From: Streptomyces tuirus
Lineage (GTDB): Bacteria > Actinomycetota > Actinomycetes > Streptomycetales > Streptomycetaceae
Reading direction: 5' to 3'
Length of the DNA stretch: 64,000 bases
Assembly (NCBI RefSeq): GCF_014701095.1
Contig: NZ_AP023439.1
Span: 4,328,001 to 4,392,000 of the forward strand
Made by a program: the position numbers and the translations under genes. The notes under the pieces were generated by a model. That model worked only from the letters and a program-made list of their open reading frames with translations, was not told the origin of the DNA and searched no databases. Of the stretch, positions 40,212-48,262 are shown piece by piece (within the stretch, counting starts at the first letter, position 1; each line of letters begins with the position of its first letter).

Positions 40212-41536
40212 CACGCCCCCAGCAGGCTCTGGCCGCAGACGCGGACGACCTGGCCGTTGACCGCGCCCGAGCCCGGGTGCGCCAGCCAGGCGGTGGTCTC
40301 GGCGACGTCGGCCGGGAGGCCGCCCTGCGCGAGGGAGTTCATCCGGCGGCCCGCCTCCCGGATGAACAGCGGGACGGCGGCCGTCATCTTCGTCTCGATG
40401 AAGCCGGGCGCGACCGCGTTGACCGTCACGCCGTGCTCGTCGAGCGCGCGCGGCGCGAGGGAGCGGACCATGCCGACGACGCCCGCCTTGCTCGCCCCGT
40501 AGTTGGTCTGGCCGGCGTTGCCGGCGATCCCCGCGATCGAGGCGGTGGCGACGATCCGGCCGCCGTGCTTCAGCGTCCCGTCCTTCAGCAGGGCGTCCGT
40601 GGTGCGCAGCACGCTCGCCAGGTTCACCTCCAGCACGGAGATCCAGCGCTCGGCGGGCATGTTCACCAGGCGCCGGTCGCGGGTGATGCCCGCGTTGTGG
40701 ATCAGCAGGTCCAGGCCGTCGGGCAGCGCCTCGGCGATCCGGGCGCCCGCGTCGGCGGACGTCATGTCGAGCAGCAGCGCGGTGCCCCCGAGCCGCTCGG
40801 CGACCCGCCGGGCGTCCTGCTCGGCCTGCGGCACATCGAGCACGACGACCCGCGCACCGTCGCGCGCGAGGGTCTCGGCGACCGCCTCACCGATGCCCCG
40901 GGCGGCGCCGGTGACGAGGGCGGTGCGGCCGGACAGGGGGCGGTCCGGGTCGACGGGGGCCGGCTCCCGGTCATCGGCGGTCGGCTTCCGGCCGGCTCCG
41001 ACCTCGATCACCTGCCCGCTCACATACGCCGACTTGGGGGACAGCAGGAAGCGCAGGGTGGACTCCGCGGCGGCGGCGTCCGTGAGCCGGACCAGATTCA
41101 CCGTCCTGCCCCGGCCGATCTCCTTGCCGAGGGAGCGCGTGAAACCCTCCAGGGCCTGCTGGGCCGCGGCCTGCTGGTGGTCGGCGGGGTCGAGCGGCGC
41201 GCCGAGCACCACGACGCGCCCGCTCGCGGCGACCGACCGTACGACGGGATGCAGGGCGGCGTGCACCTCGGCCAGGGCCTCGACGCACCGCACCCCGGTC
41301 GCGTCCAGGACGACGGCGGCCGTGCGGCCGGAGCCGTCCCGGCCGGTCGCAGTACGGGCCAGGACCGCAGCCGCGTCGAGGGCGGAGCGGCCCGCCGTGA
41401 GGTGCAGCAGGCCGCCGTCCAGGGCGGGCCGCTCGGCGGACCAGCGGGCCAGCGCCGCGGGCTGCGGCAGCCCCAGCCGGCGCGTGAGGAAGCGGCCGGG
41501 CGCGGTGCCGGTCAAGCGCAGATAGCGGTCGGCCAT
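40211..41536 (-). CDS. Long FabG-like 3-oxoacyl-ACP reductase
   Basis: The 441-residue protein is the long FabG4-like type. An N-terminal 200-residue SDR-like domain has lost the usual catalytic residues. The C-terminal SDR domain has the NAD(P) motif ALVTGAARGIGEAV, the catalytic segment IVATASIAGIAGNAGQTNYG (Ser, Tyr) with YGASKAGV (Lys), and VAPGFIETKM. It reduces 3-oxoacyl chains. The ATG at 41536 has GGGAG six bases upstream. It overlaps the MaoC gene and is divergent from the damaged thiolase gene. Confidence 0.9.
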   Translation of the reverse strand: MADRYLRLTGTAPGRFLTRRLGLPQPAALARWSAERPALDGGLLHLTAGRSALDAAAVLARTATGRDGSGRTAAVVLDATGVRCVEALAEVHAALHPVVRSVAASGRVVVLGAPLDPADHQQAAAQQALEGFTRSLGKEIGRGRTVNLVRLTDAAAAESTLRFLLSPKSAYVSGQVIEVGAGRKPTADDREPAPVDPDRPLSGRTALVTGAARGIGEAVAETLARDGARVVVLDVPQAEQDARRVAERLGGTALLLDMTSADAGARIAEALPDGLDLLIHNAGITRDRRLVNMPAERWISVLEVNLASVLRTTDALLKDGTLKHGGRIVATASIAGIAGNAGQTNYGASKAGVVGMVRSLAPRALDEHGVTVNAVAPGFIETKMTAAVPLFIREAGRRMNSLAQGGLPADVAETTAWLAHPGSGAVNGQVVRVCGQSLLGA

Positions 41537-41582
41537 GGACGACTCCCAGTTCCCGAGGACGGCTCACGAAGCCCCACTCCTG

Positions 41583-41598
41583 CTTACTCTGGAGTAAG
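41583..41598. promoter_or_regulatory. Inverted repeat, likely operator of the fatty-acid gene cluster
   Basis: CTTACTC-TG-GAGTAAG is a perfect 7-bp inverted repeat with a two-base centre, in the divergent promoter region between the FabG-like and thiolase genes. A second inverted repeat, TTACC-GAA-GGTAA, follows at 41600-41612. Together they look like TetR-type operators. The TetR gene at 38704 is the obvious candidate; binding is inferred. Confidence 0.6.
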
Positions 41599-41599
41599 G

Positions 41600-41612
41600 T
41601 TACCGAAGGTAA
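41600..41612. promoter_or_regulatory. Second inverted repeat in the divergent region
   Basis: TTACC-GAA-GGTAA is a perfect 5-bp inverted repeat with a three-base centre, one base after the longer palindrome. It may be a second half-operator or part of one extended site. Confidence 0.45.
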
Positions 41613-41656
41613 GGCTACGTCACGGACGAGGAGCGGGTCGAGATGAGTTGGTCGAG

Positions 41657-42282
41657 ATGAGCCCCCGGCAACTGTCGCAGTCGGTGCGGCGCGTGGCGGT
41701 CGTGGGCGGAGCGCGCATCCCCTTCACCCGCTCCGACAGCCCCTACGCCACCGCCTCCAACCAGCAGATGCTCACCGCCGCCCTAGGGTCTGTCGTTTGG
41801 ATCAGCCCGCAGACGCGGGGCCTGGCACGCGCATCTGCCGCGTTGTCGTCGGTTGTCAACTCCCCCACGCTCGGCTGCGCTCGCGCGGGAGGGACCCCCA
41901 TCGCGTTGACGCCCTCCTCCGCCTTGCAGCTACACGCACCAGGCCCCGCTCACCGGCATCGAGAAGCACCGCCGATTCCCTGCGACCTGATCCAAACGAC
42001 AGACCCTAGACGGCCTCGTCGAGCGGTACGGACTCCAGGAGCCGGGCGCGGTCGGCGAGTTCGTCGCCGGAGCCGTACTCAAGCACAGCCGCGACTTCAA
42101 CCTCGCCCGCGAGACCGTCCTCGGCTCGAAGCTCCACCCGCGCACCCCCGCCTACGACATCCAGCAGGCCTGCGGCACCGGTCTCCAGGCCGTCATCGCC
42201 GCCGCCAACAAGATCGCCCTCGGCCAGACCGAATCGGCCGTCGCGGGCGGCGCCGACACCGCCAGCGACGCACCCCTCGGCG
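41657..42282 (+). pseudogene. Acetyl-CoA acetyltransferase (thiolase), broken by two insertions
   Basis: The frame starts MSPRQLSQSVRRVAVVGGAR and IPFTRSDSPYATASNQQM, a thiolase N-terminus, and stops at the MITE at 41783. When the 223-base MITE plus one target copy is removed, the frame continues in phase through LDGLVERYGLQEPGAV and the catalytic-Cys region YDIQQACGTGLQAVIAAANK, to AVAGGADTASDAPLG. It then ends against a TnpB-type remnant at about 42282. The C-terminal half, with the HxxxG and CxG motifs, is missing. The gene is divergent from the fabG-like/MaoC operon, its likely functional partners. Confidence 0.9.
41783..42009. mobile_element. MITE with perfect 22-bp ends and CTAG target duplication
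   Basis: The ends at 41783-41804 and 41988-42009 are exact 22-base inverted copies. If CTAG is counted as target duplication (41783-41786 and 42006-42009), the element proper is 41787-42005, 219 bases. It encodes no transposase. CTAG duplication and the terminal sequence GGTCTGTCGTTTGG point to mobilisation by an IS5-type transposase. The interior at about 41860-41901 contains a GC-rich hairpin repeat also found in the kinase pseudogene. Confidence 0.88.
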
Positions 42283-42642
42283 GATCGACTGCCGGGCGTC
42301 CTTCTTCGACTTGTACCGAGGCGGCCCCACTCTCCGGCCCTTCCGCTCGCCGCTCCGGCTGTCGAAGAAGTTCTTGAAGGCGGTGTCCAGGTCCCGCAGG
42401 GACTGCTGCAGGACCACCGCCGACACCTCGGCGAGCCAGGCACGCTCCTCAGTGCGCTTGGCCTGAGTGATCCGCAGCCGCGAAAGCTCCGTCGATTTCA
42501 CATACGGCAACCCCGCAGCATGCGCCTCCTTCCGGTCGCGCAGGCAGTCGTTCCACACCACACGTGCACACCCGAACGCCCGCGCCAGCGCACGGCACTG
42601 GGAGGCATCGGGGTAAGCCCGGTAGTTGTAGCGAAGCTGCAT
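42283..42642 (-). pseudogene. TnpB/OrfB (IS200/IS605 family) fragment, 5-prime part only
   Basis: The minus-strand frame from ATG 42642 reads MQLRYNYRAYPDASQCRALA, then RAFGCARVVWNDCLRDRKEA, VSAVVLQQSLRDLDTAFKNF, and GPPRYKSKKDARQSIR. This is the N-terminal HTH region and start of the catalytic part of TnpB proteins. The frame runs into thiolase sequence at about 42282, so the RuvC-like DED residues and zinc finger are gone. No TnpA gene or clear IS ends are visible. Confidence 0.82.
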
Positions 42643-42980
42643 ACCGATCACCGTAGGGACGCCCCATGGCTGCACACGGCGAAAGATCATATTCAACCGT
42701 TCTTGCGCGCAATGTGGGGTAAGTGCGTTCGAGGCGAGCCCGGTACTTCTTCACGCTCGGTGGCAGGGTCCACGTAACCCCCGAGATTGCACAGGCCCGG
42801 CTCCGGACCATCCCCGAACCTGCACGGACCCGCCACGTCAGCGCCGTACGATCCCGTTCCTACCGCCAGTAACCCATTGAGGACCTCTCCGGGGGGATTG
42901 AGCCGGCTGAGCGCCTCGGCGTGCGAGGCACGTACGTCATGCAGCAAGCAGTTCTTCGCTGCACGCCCCAGGAGCCGCCC
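42643..42980. other. Intergenic region between TnpB fragment and acyl-CoA synthetase gene
   Basis: About 338 bases without a convincing gene. The first part (to about 42720) is less GC-rich and probably is the outer end of the IS element. The rest should contain the promoter of the acyl-CoA synthetase gene; I see no strong promoter match. AGGAG at 42970-42974 is the ribosome binding site of that gene. Confidence 0.4.
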
Positions 42981-44900
42981 GTGTCCACTGCGTATCCCTC
43001 CTCCGTCCACGGCAACGCGTACGAAGGGCCGGTGCTCGTCGAGCCCCAGGTGCGACGGCTGGACGGAGCGGTACGGGAGGCATCCGTACCGCCGCTGGCC
43101 CCGCCGCGGACCCACGGGTCGCTCGCCGACCTGCCGTTCCACAACGCGAGCGCCGACCCGGGCGCCGCGGCCCTCAGCCGCAGGGACGCCGACGGCCGCT
43201 GGAGCGACGTCACGGCGGCGCAGTTCGCCGACCAGGTGCGGACCGTGGCCAAGGGCCTGATCGCCGAGGGCCTGATGCCCGGCGACCGGATCGCCGTGAT
43301 GGCCCGCACCATCTACGAGTGGACCGTCCTGGACTTCGCCGCCTGGGCGGCCGGACTGGTCACCGTCCCGATCTACCCCACCTCCTCCGTCTTCCAGGCC
43401 CGCTGGATCCTCCACGACTCCGGCGCGGTCGCCCTGGTCACCGAGACCGCCGCACAGGCCGCCGCCCTCGGCCCGGAGCGCGAGCGGCTGCCCGACCTCA
43501 AGCACATATGGATCGTCGAGAAGGGCCACGTGGACCGGCTCGCGGAGGCCGGGGCGCACCTGCCCGACCAGGAGGTCGAGGTGCGGCGCGGCATGCTCGG
43601 CCCCGACACCCTCGCCACCCTCGTCTACACCTCGGGCACCACGGGCCGCCCCAAGGGCTGCGCCCTCACCCACGGCAACTTCTTCGCCGAGGTCGACAAC
43701 GCCATCGAGCTGCTCTACCCCGTCTTCCGGGCCAGGACCAGCGAAGAGGCCTCCGTCCTGCTGTTCCTGCCGATGTCCCACGTCTTCGGCCGCATGGTGG
43801 CGATCGCCTGCGTCCGGGCCCGCGTCCGGCTGGGTCACGCGCCCAGCATCAAGGCCGACGACCTGCTGCCCGACCTCGCCGCCTTCCGGCCGACCTGTCT
43901 GCTGGCCATCCCGTACATGCTGGAGAAAATCTTCAACTCCGCCCGCGCCAAAGCCGAGTCGAGCGGCCGGACCTCCTCGTTCGACCGCGCGGCGTCGGTC
44001 GCGCAGCGCTACGGAGAGGCCATGGAGGCCCGGCAGACCGGCACCGGCCCCGGCCCCTCCCGCGTCCTGAAGACCGCCCGCGCCATCTACGACCCGCTGG
44101 TCTACCGTCGCATCCGCAACGCCATGGGCGGCCGGGTCCGCTACGCCATCTGCGGCGGCTCCCCGCTCGGCCGCCGCCTCGCCGCGTTCTACGCCGGTGC
44201 CGGCATCGAGATCTTCGAGGGCTACGGCCTGACGGAGACCACCGGCGCGAGCACCGTCACCCCGCCCCTCAAACCCCGCCTGGGCACCGTCGGCTGGCCG
44301 CTGCCCGGCACCCGCGTCCGCATCGCCGCCGACGGCGAGATCCTGGTCGGTGGCGACCACGTGCTGCGCGGCTACTGGGACCCGCAGGCCGGGGGCGTCG
44401 TACCCGCCGCCCCCGACGGCTGGCTCGCCACCGGCGACCTCGGCGAACTCGACGACGAGGGCTATCTGACGATCACCGGCCGCAAGAAGGAACTGCTCAT
44501 CACCGCGGGCGGCAAGTCCGTCGCCCCGGCCCCGCTCGAGAACTGGCTGCGCTCGCACCCGCTGATCTCCCAGTGCCTCGTCCTGGGCGACGGCCGCCCC
44601 TTCGTCTCGGCACTGATCACCCTCGACCCGGACGGCGTCACCCACTGGCGCCAGATGAACGGCAAACACCCCGTACCGCTCACCCTCCTCGTCGACGACG
44701 AGGAACTGCGCGCCATCCTGCAACGCGCCGTCGACGAGGCCAACAAGATGGTCTCCCGCCCGGAGTCCATCCGCCGCTTCGCCGTCCTGACCGAGGACTT
44801 CACGGAGGAGGCCGGCCATCTGACCCCGTCGATGAAGCTCCGCCGGGAGGCCGTACTGCGCGCTTTCGCCACGGAAGTGGAGGGTCTGTACACCCGGTGA
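42981..44900 (+). CDS. AMP-dependent acyl-CoA synthetase (long-chain fatty acid-CoA ligase)
   Basis: The 639-residue enzyme has the full set of adenylating motifs: TLVYTSGTTGRPKGCALTHG (A3/P-loop), GYGLTETTGASTV (A5), GWLATGDLGELDDEGYLTI (A7) and GRKKELLITAGGKSV (A8 with the hinge); the A10 Lys is likely in LTPSMKLRREAVL. It is close to FadD15-type long-chain acyl-CoA ligases. The GTG at 42981 is favoured because AGGAG lies seven bases upstream; a start at 42921 would add 20 residues. It may supply acyl-CoA to the neighbouring fatty-acid genes. Confidence 0.9.
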   Translation: MSTAYPSSVHGNAYEGPVLVEPQVRRLDGAVREASVPPLAPPRTHGSLADLPFHNASADPGAAALSRRDADGRWSDVTAAQFADQVRTVAKGLIAEGLMPGDRIAVMARTIYEWTVLDFAAWAAGLVTVPIYPTSSVFQARWILHDSGAVALVTETAAQAAALGPERERLPDLKHIWIVEKGHVDRLAEAGAHLPDQEVEVRRGMLGPDTLATLVYTSGTTGRPKGCALTHGNFFAEVDNAIELLYPVFRARTSEEASVLLFLPMSHVFGRMVAIACVRARVRLGHAPSIKADDLLPDLAAFRPTCLLAIPYMLEKIFNSARAKAESSGRTSSFDRAASVAQRYGEAMEARQTGTGPGPSRVLKTARAIYDPLVYRRIRNAMGGRVRYAICGGSPLGRRLAAFYAGAGIEIFEGYGLTETTGASTVTPPLKPRLGTVGWPLPGTRVRIAADGEILVGGDHVLRGYWDPQAGGVVPAAPDGWLATGDLGELDDEGYLTITGRKKELLITAGGKSVAPAPLENWLRSHPLISQCLVLGDGRPFVSALITLDPDGVTHWRQMNGKHPVPLTLLVDDEELRAILQRAVDEANKMVSRPESIRRFAVLTEDFTEEAGHLTPSMKLRREAVLRAFATEVEGLYTR

Positions 44901-45007
44901 GTCACCTTTGCGAGGTCTTCACACGTGGTTCTTGACGACGCACGGCGTCTGCCCGTTGGCTTTCGACCACGTCGTCACGATGATCCCCCCACCGGAAGGC
45001 ACCACCA

Positions 45008-46129
45008 GTGATACCGCGCAACCCCCGCCAGGCCGCCGTCCGGCGCATCTCCGTGGCCCTGGCGGTCTCCGTATCGGCCGTGTCCCTCGCCGCCTGCGGC
45101 GACGGCGGGAGTGACGACTCCGCCGCGAACAAGGGCAACGACATCACGGTGGGCCTGCTGCTGCCCGACCGGGACACGGCACGCTTCGAGAAGTTCGACT
45201 ACCCGCTGATCAAGCAGGAAGTCGCGTCCCTCACGGAGAACAAGGGCACGGTCCGCTACGCCAACGCCGAGTCCAGCGTCACCAGACAGAGCGAGCAGTT
45301 CCAGAAGATGATCGCCGACAAGGTGGACGTCATCCTCGTCGACGCCCTCAACTCCAAGGCCATCGCCACGGACGTCCAGAAGGCCAAGGACGCCGGGATC
45401 CCGGTCATCGCCTACGACCGGCTCGCCGAGGGCCCCATCGACGCCTACGTCTCCCACGACAACGAACTCGTCGGGCAGGTCCAGGGCCGCGCCATCATCG
45501 GGGAACTCGGCGGCAAGGCCCAGCAGAGCAAGGTCGTCATGATGAACGGCGACCCCGGCGACCCCAACACCGCCCGCTTCAAGGACGGCGCGCTGAGCGA
45601 GCTCCGGGGCCAGGTGAACATCGTCAAGGAGTACGACACCAAGGACTGGAAGCCCGCGACCGCCAAGGCCAACATGAGGAAGGCGATCCAGTCCGTCGGG
45701 CTGAACGACATCGCCGCCGTCTACTCGGCCAACGACGGCATGGCCGGCGCCGTCATCGAGGCGCTGGAGGAGGCCGGGGCCACCAGGATGCCGCCGGTGA
45801 CCGGGCAGGACGCCAACCTCGACGCGGTGCAGCGGGTCGTCTCCGGCGAGCAGAACATGACCGTGTACAAGTCCTTCCTGCTGGAGGCGACCAACGCCGC
45901 GAAGATCGCGGTGGCCAAGGTGCAGGACCGCGCGATCGAGTTCGCGGCACTGACCCGGGAGACCGTCGACAGCCCCACGAAGAAGAGCATCCCGGCGATG
46001 CTGGTGCCGGTGGTCGCCCTCACCCAGGACAACATCAAGGAGACGGTGATCACGGACGGCGTGTACACCGTGAAGGACATCTGCACCGCGAAGTACAAGG
46101 CGGACTGCGCGGCCATCGGCCTCGAGTAG
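45008..46129 (+). CDS. Sugar ABC transporter substrate-binding lipoprotein
   Basis: The 373-residue protein has a signal peptide with the lipobox SLAAC and a periplasmic-binding-protein fold of the XylF/RbsB type (ITVGLLLPDRDTARFEKFD, VDVILVDALNSKAIATDVQ, GIPVIAYDRLAEGPIDAYVS, VYSANDGMAGAVIEALEEAG). The ligand is probably a sugar such as xylose. No permease or ATPase gene is near, so it is an orphan here or its partners lie elsewhere. The GTG at 45008 has GGAAGG upstream. Confidence 0.88.
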   Translation: MIPRNPRQAAVRRISVALAVSVSAVSLAACGDGGSDDSAANKGNDITVGLLLPDRDTARFEKFDYPLIKQEVASLTENKGTVRYANAESSVTRQSEQFQKMIADKVDVILVDALNSKAIATDVQKAKDAGIPVIAYDRLAEGPIDAYVSHDNELVGQVQGRAIIGELGGKAQQSKVVMMNGDPGDPNTARFKDGALSELRGQVNIVKEYDTKDWKPATAKANMRKAIQSVGLNDIAAVYSANDGMAGAVIEALEEAGATRMPPVTGQDANLDAVQRVVSGEQNMTVYKSFLLEATNAAKIAVAKVQDRAIEFAALTRETVDSPTKKSIPAMLVPVVALTQDNIKETVITDGVYTVKDICTAKYKADCAAIGLE

Positions 46130-46449
46130 CGGAAGGCGGATGGCCGCCGGATCCTCCGGGGTGCGGGGCTCGCCCCCGAAAGAAGGGCGTTGCCCCGCCG
46201 TCAGGTTCGGGTGGTGGACGCGCGGCGGGTGCCGCGGGGGTCTTGACTTCGCAAGACCCCCGCGCGACATTTCCCCACCCCTTCCGCGTTCTCGCCGGGC
46301 TGGATGTGGAGGCGGCTGAGTGTGTGTCGGCCGGTTGAGCGTGCGGGCGGCTGAGCGTGCGCCGGGCGCGGTGCGTCTGGGGGCACCGCGGCCGGACACG
46401 GGGCCACCCGGGGCGTCGCGCGTGGGGTCGCGGCGGTGCCCCGGGCGGT
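46130..46449. other. Convergent intergenic region
   Basis: About 320 bases between convergent genes. It contains the strong hairpin at 46233-46264. The rest is GC-rich with no protein-like frame on either strand; open frames are Arg/Gly/Pro-rich. Confidence 0.45.
46233..46264. terminator. Perfect 13-bp bidirectional hairpin
   Basis: CGCGGGGGTCTTG (46233-46245) and CAAGACCCCCGCG (46252-46264) pair exactly around the loop ACTTCG. It lies between the convergent lipoprotein and methyltransferase genes and is likely to stop transcription from both sides. Confidence 0.82.
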
Positions 46450-47184
46450 TCAGCCCCCTGGCTTGCGCGCCACGAGGCTCGCCTGGGCGACGGGCTCGCC
46501 CTGGGTCTCGTCGGGCTCTCGTACGGTCGTGGCGCGGACCGTGAAGCCGGCGCCGCTCAGCAGGGCGGCGACGCGCTCCGGCCGGCCCCGGCGGAAGGTG
46601 ACGGACACCTCGTGCCCGAAGGCCTTCTCGTAGCGGCGGGGCTCGTCCCCGCACTGGAAGCCGAGCAGCAGATGGCCGCCGGGGCGCAGGACGCGGTGGA
46701 AACCGGCGAAGAGGGCGGGCAGGTGCTCCTCGGGCGTGTGGATGATCGAGTACCAGGCCACGACACCGTCGAGCGAGCCGTCCGGCAGGTCCAGCTCCTG
46801 CATCGAGCCCTGCTGGAACCGCAGGCCCGGGTTCTCGCGGCGGGCGATCGCGAGCATCGACCCCGACAGGTCCAGCCCGAACACCGACAGCCCCTGGGAC
46901 GCCAGGTACGCCGTGACCCGCCCGGGCCCGCACCCCAGGTCGGCCACCTCGCCGCCCTCGCCCACCAGCTCCGCGAACCCGTGGAGCACGCCCCGGTCCA
47001 GCGGCGTCCCCGGGCGCAGGTCACCGAACTGGACGGCGTACTCCTCGGCGACGGTGTCGTAGAACAGGCGGGTCTCGGTGAGGAAGTCGGGGGCGTGGGT
47101 CACGTGATCGGGGGCGCTCACCTGGTCGGGGGCGTCGGGCGGGTGGTCAGGGGCGTCATTCACCTGGTCAGCGGCGTCGGTCAT
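46450..47184 (-). CDS. SAM-dependent methyltransferase (class I)
   Basis: The 244-residue enzyme has the class I SAM motif VADLGCGPGRVTAYLASQGL, motif II with VFGLDLSGSML, and the segment LPDGSLDGVVAWYSIIH with HRVLRPGGHLLLGFQ, typical of methyltransferase 11/25 families. The N-terminal 35 residues are low complexity (repeats of APDQ/APDH) and may be disordered. The ATG at 47184 is used; the upstream gene ends 17 bases inside it. The substrate is unknown. Confidence 0.82.
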   Translation of the reverse strand: MTDAADQVNDAPDHPPDAPDQVSAPDHVTHAPDFLTETRLFYDTVAEEYAVQFGDLRPGTPLDRGVLHGFAELVGEGGEVADLGCGPGRVTAYLASQGLSVFGLDLSGSMLAIARRENPGLRFQQGSMQELDLPDGSLDGVVAWYSIIHTPEEHLPALFAGFHRVLRPGGHLLLGFQCGDEPRRYEKAFGHEVSVTFRRGRPERVAALLSGAGFTVRATTVREPDETQGEPVAQASLVARKPGG

Positions 47185-47626
47185 GGCCGGAGACCCTAGC
47201 GCGAGCCGCTGTCTCCGCGGCCCTCGTCGGACCGGCCGCGCGCCTGGTTCCGGCCATGCTTCCCGCCACCGGGGGTTTCCCGGCCGCCCGGGTTCGCTCC
47301 GCTGCCTCCCCCCGCCGCCCGGAGCCCCCCACGGCCGGGGTTTCACTTCTCCCCGTCCCTTGCCTCTCCCCGTCCCCGTGGACTTGCGAGGCCCGCCCCG
47401 CGCCGATGCCCGCTCCCGCCCCGATCGCCGTGCCGAAGCCGAGGCCCTGGGCCAGGCCCAGCGCGAGATTGTCGAAGACGGTCCTGCCGAGCGCGATGCC
47501 TATGGCCGTGCCGAGGGACAGGCCTACCGACAGGCCTACCGACAGGCCCGTGGCCAGGTGCTTGCCGGTGCCTTCGGAGGCGGGCGAGCCGCCGGCCTCC
47601 CCACTGTTCTCCTGGTCTTCCCGCAT
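47168..47626 (-). CDS. Glycine-zipper membrane protein
   Basis: The 152-residue protein has an N-terminal charged part (MREDQENSGEAGG), two Gly-rich hydrophobic segments (GLSVGLSVGLSLGTAIGIAL and LALGLAQGLGFGTAIGAGAG) that look like glycine-zipper membrane helices, and an Arg/Ala-rich, low-complexity C-terminal half that may be disordered. Conserved in Streptomyces as a hypothetical protein. A 12-base tandem repeat in the DNA near 47520-47545 encodes part of the first segment. Confidence 0.65.
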   Translation of the reverse strand: MREDQENSGEAGGSPASEGTGKHLATGLSVGLSVGLSLGTAIGIALGRTVFDNLALGLAQGLGFGTAIGAGAGIGAGRASQVHGDGERQGTGRSETPAVGGSGRRGEAAERTRAAGKPPVAGSMAGTRRAAGPTRAAETAARARVSGHDRRR

Positions 47627-47691
47627 CCGCTCATCGTTCCACGGCCGGAATTCGCCAGGAATTCACCGGACGTAAGGGATCCGGAAAGGGC

Positions 47692-47724
47692 AGGAGCCCC
47701 GTCGCCTGGCGGCGCGGGGCTCCT
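47692..47724 (-). terminator. Hairpin terminator of the cold-shock gene
   Basis: AGGAGCCCCG (47692-47701) and CGGGGCTCCT (47715-47724) form a 10-pair stem with a 13-base loop, 14 bases downstream of the csp stop on the minus strand. Confidence 0.8.
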
Positions 47725-47737
47725 TGGGTACTACAAA

Positions 47738-47941
47738 TCAGACCGGCGTGACGTTCTCAGCCTGCGGGCCCTTCGGACCCTGCGTGACGTCGAAAGACAC
47801 CTGCTGGTTCTCCTCGAGGGACCGGAATCCGGTCGCGTTGATCGCGGAGTAGTGGACGAAGACGTCGGGGCCGCCGCCCTCCTGGGCGATGAAACCAAAG
47901 CCCTTTTCGGCGTTGAACCACTTAACGGTTCCGGTAGCCAT
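47738..47941 (-). CDS. Cold-shock protein, CspA family
   Basis: The 67-residue protein has the RNA-binding motifs KGFGFIAQ (RNP1) and VFVHYSAI (RNP2) and the start MATGTVKWFNAEKG. It is an RNA chaperone (SCO4505-type). GGAGG lies five bases before the ATG. A long 5-prime leader of about 150 bases, as in other csp genes, is predicted from the promoter at 48100-48127. Confidence 0.96.
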   Translation of the reverse strand: MATGTVKWFNAEKGFGFIAQEGGGPDVFVHYSAINATGFRSLEENQQVSFDVTQGPKGPQAENVTPV

Positions 47942-48262
47942 AAGCCCTCCTTGGGCCCAAAAGGGTTGCCCTGCTCCAGAACCAGCAAGTGTGAAGATGA
48001 ATTCCGCACAAGTGCATATGTCTGAGAATGACGAGAGCCCGCGGTCACATGCTCCGCAGGCTCTGTACTGCAAGGGAAACCAAACTGCAACTTGCGACGA
48101 GCCTAGCACGCAGGCCGTGGAATGCAATAGGGGTCAAGATCACGTCACCCGAATGTTTGAACATCCCCCGGCCGACTGGCGGAGGGGGCGCCCGCAACCG
48201 CCCCACACCCCGACGGCGGGGTCGCGCGCCGGTCCGTACGCCGTGAGGGCTAGCCTCACGAT
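47942..48262. other. Divergent region between csp and mqnA
   Basis: About 320 bases between the divergent csp and mqnA genes. It contains the long csp leader and both promoters (48100-48127 for csp, 48255-48262 for mqnA). I see no coding frame with protein-like content. Confidence 0.5.
48100..48127 (-). promoter_or_regulatory. Putative csp promoter
   Basis: On the minus strand TTGCAT (48127-48122) and TAGGCT (48105-48100), spaced by 16 bases, resemble a HrdB-type promoter. Transcription would begin near 48093, giving about 150 bases of untranslated leader, which could fold to control csp translation. Inference from sequence only. Confidence 0.55.

Noticed and set aside
42693..44819. Minus-strand frame of 708 codons opposite the acyl-CoA synthetase
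   Set aside because: Shadow frame in high-GC sequence; no recognisable motif.
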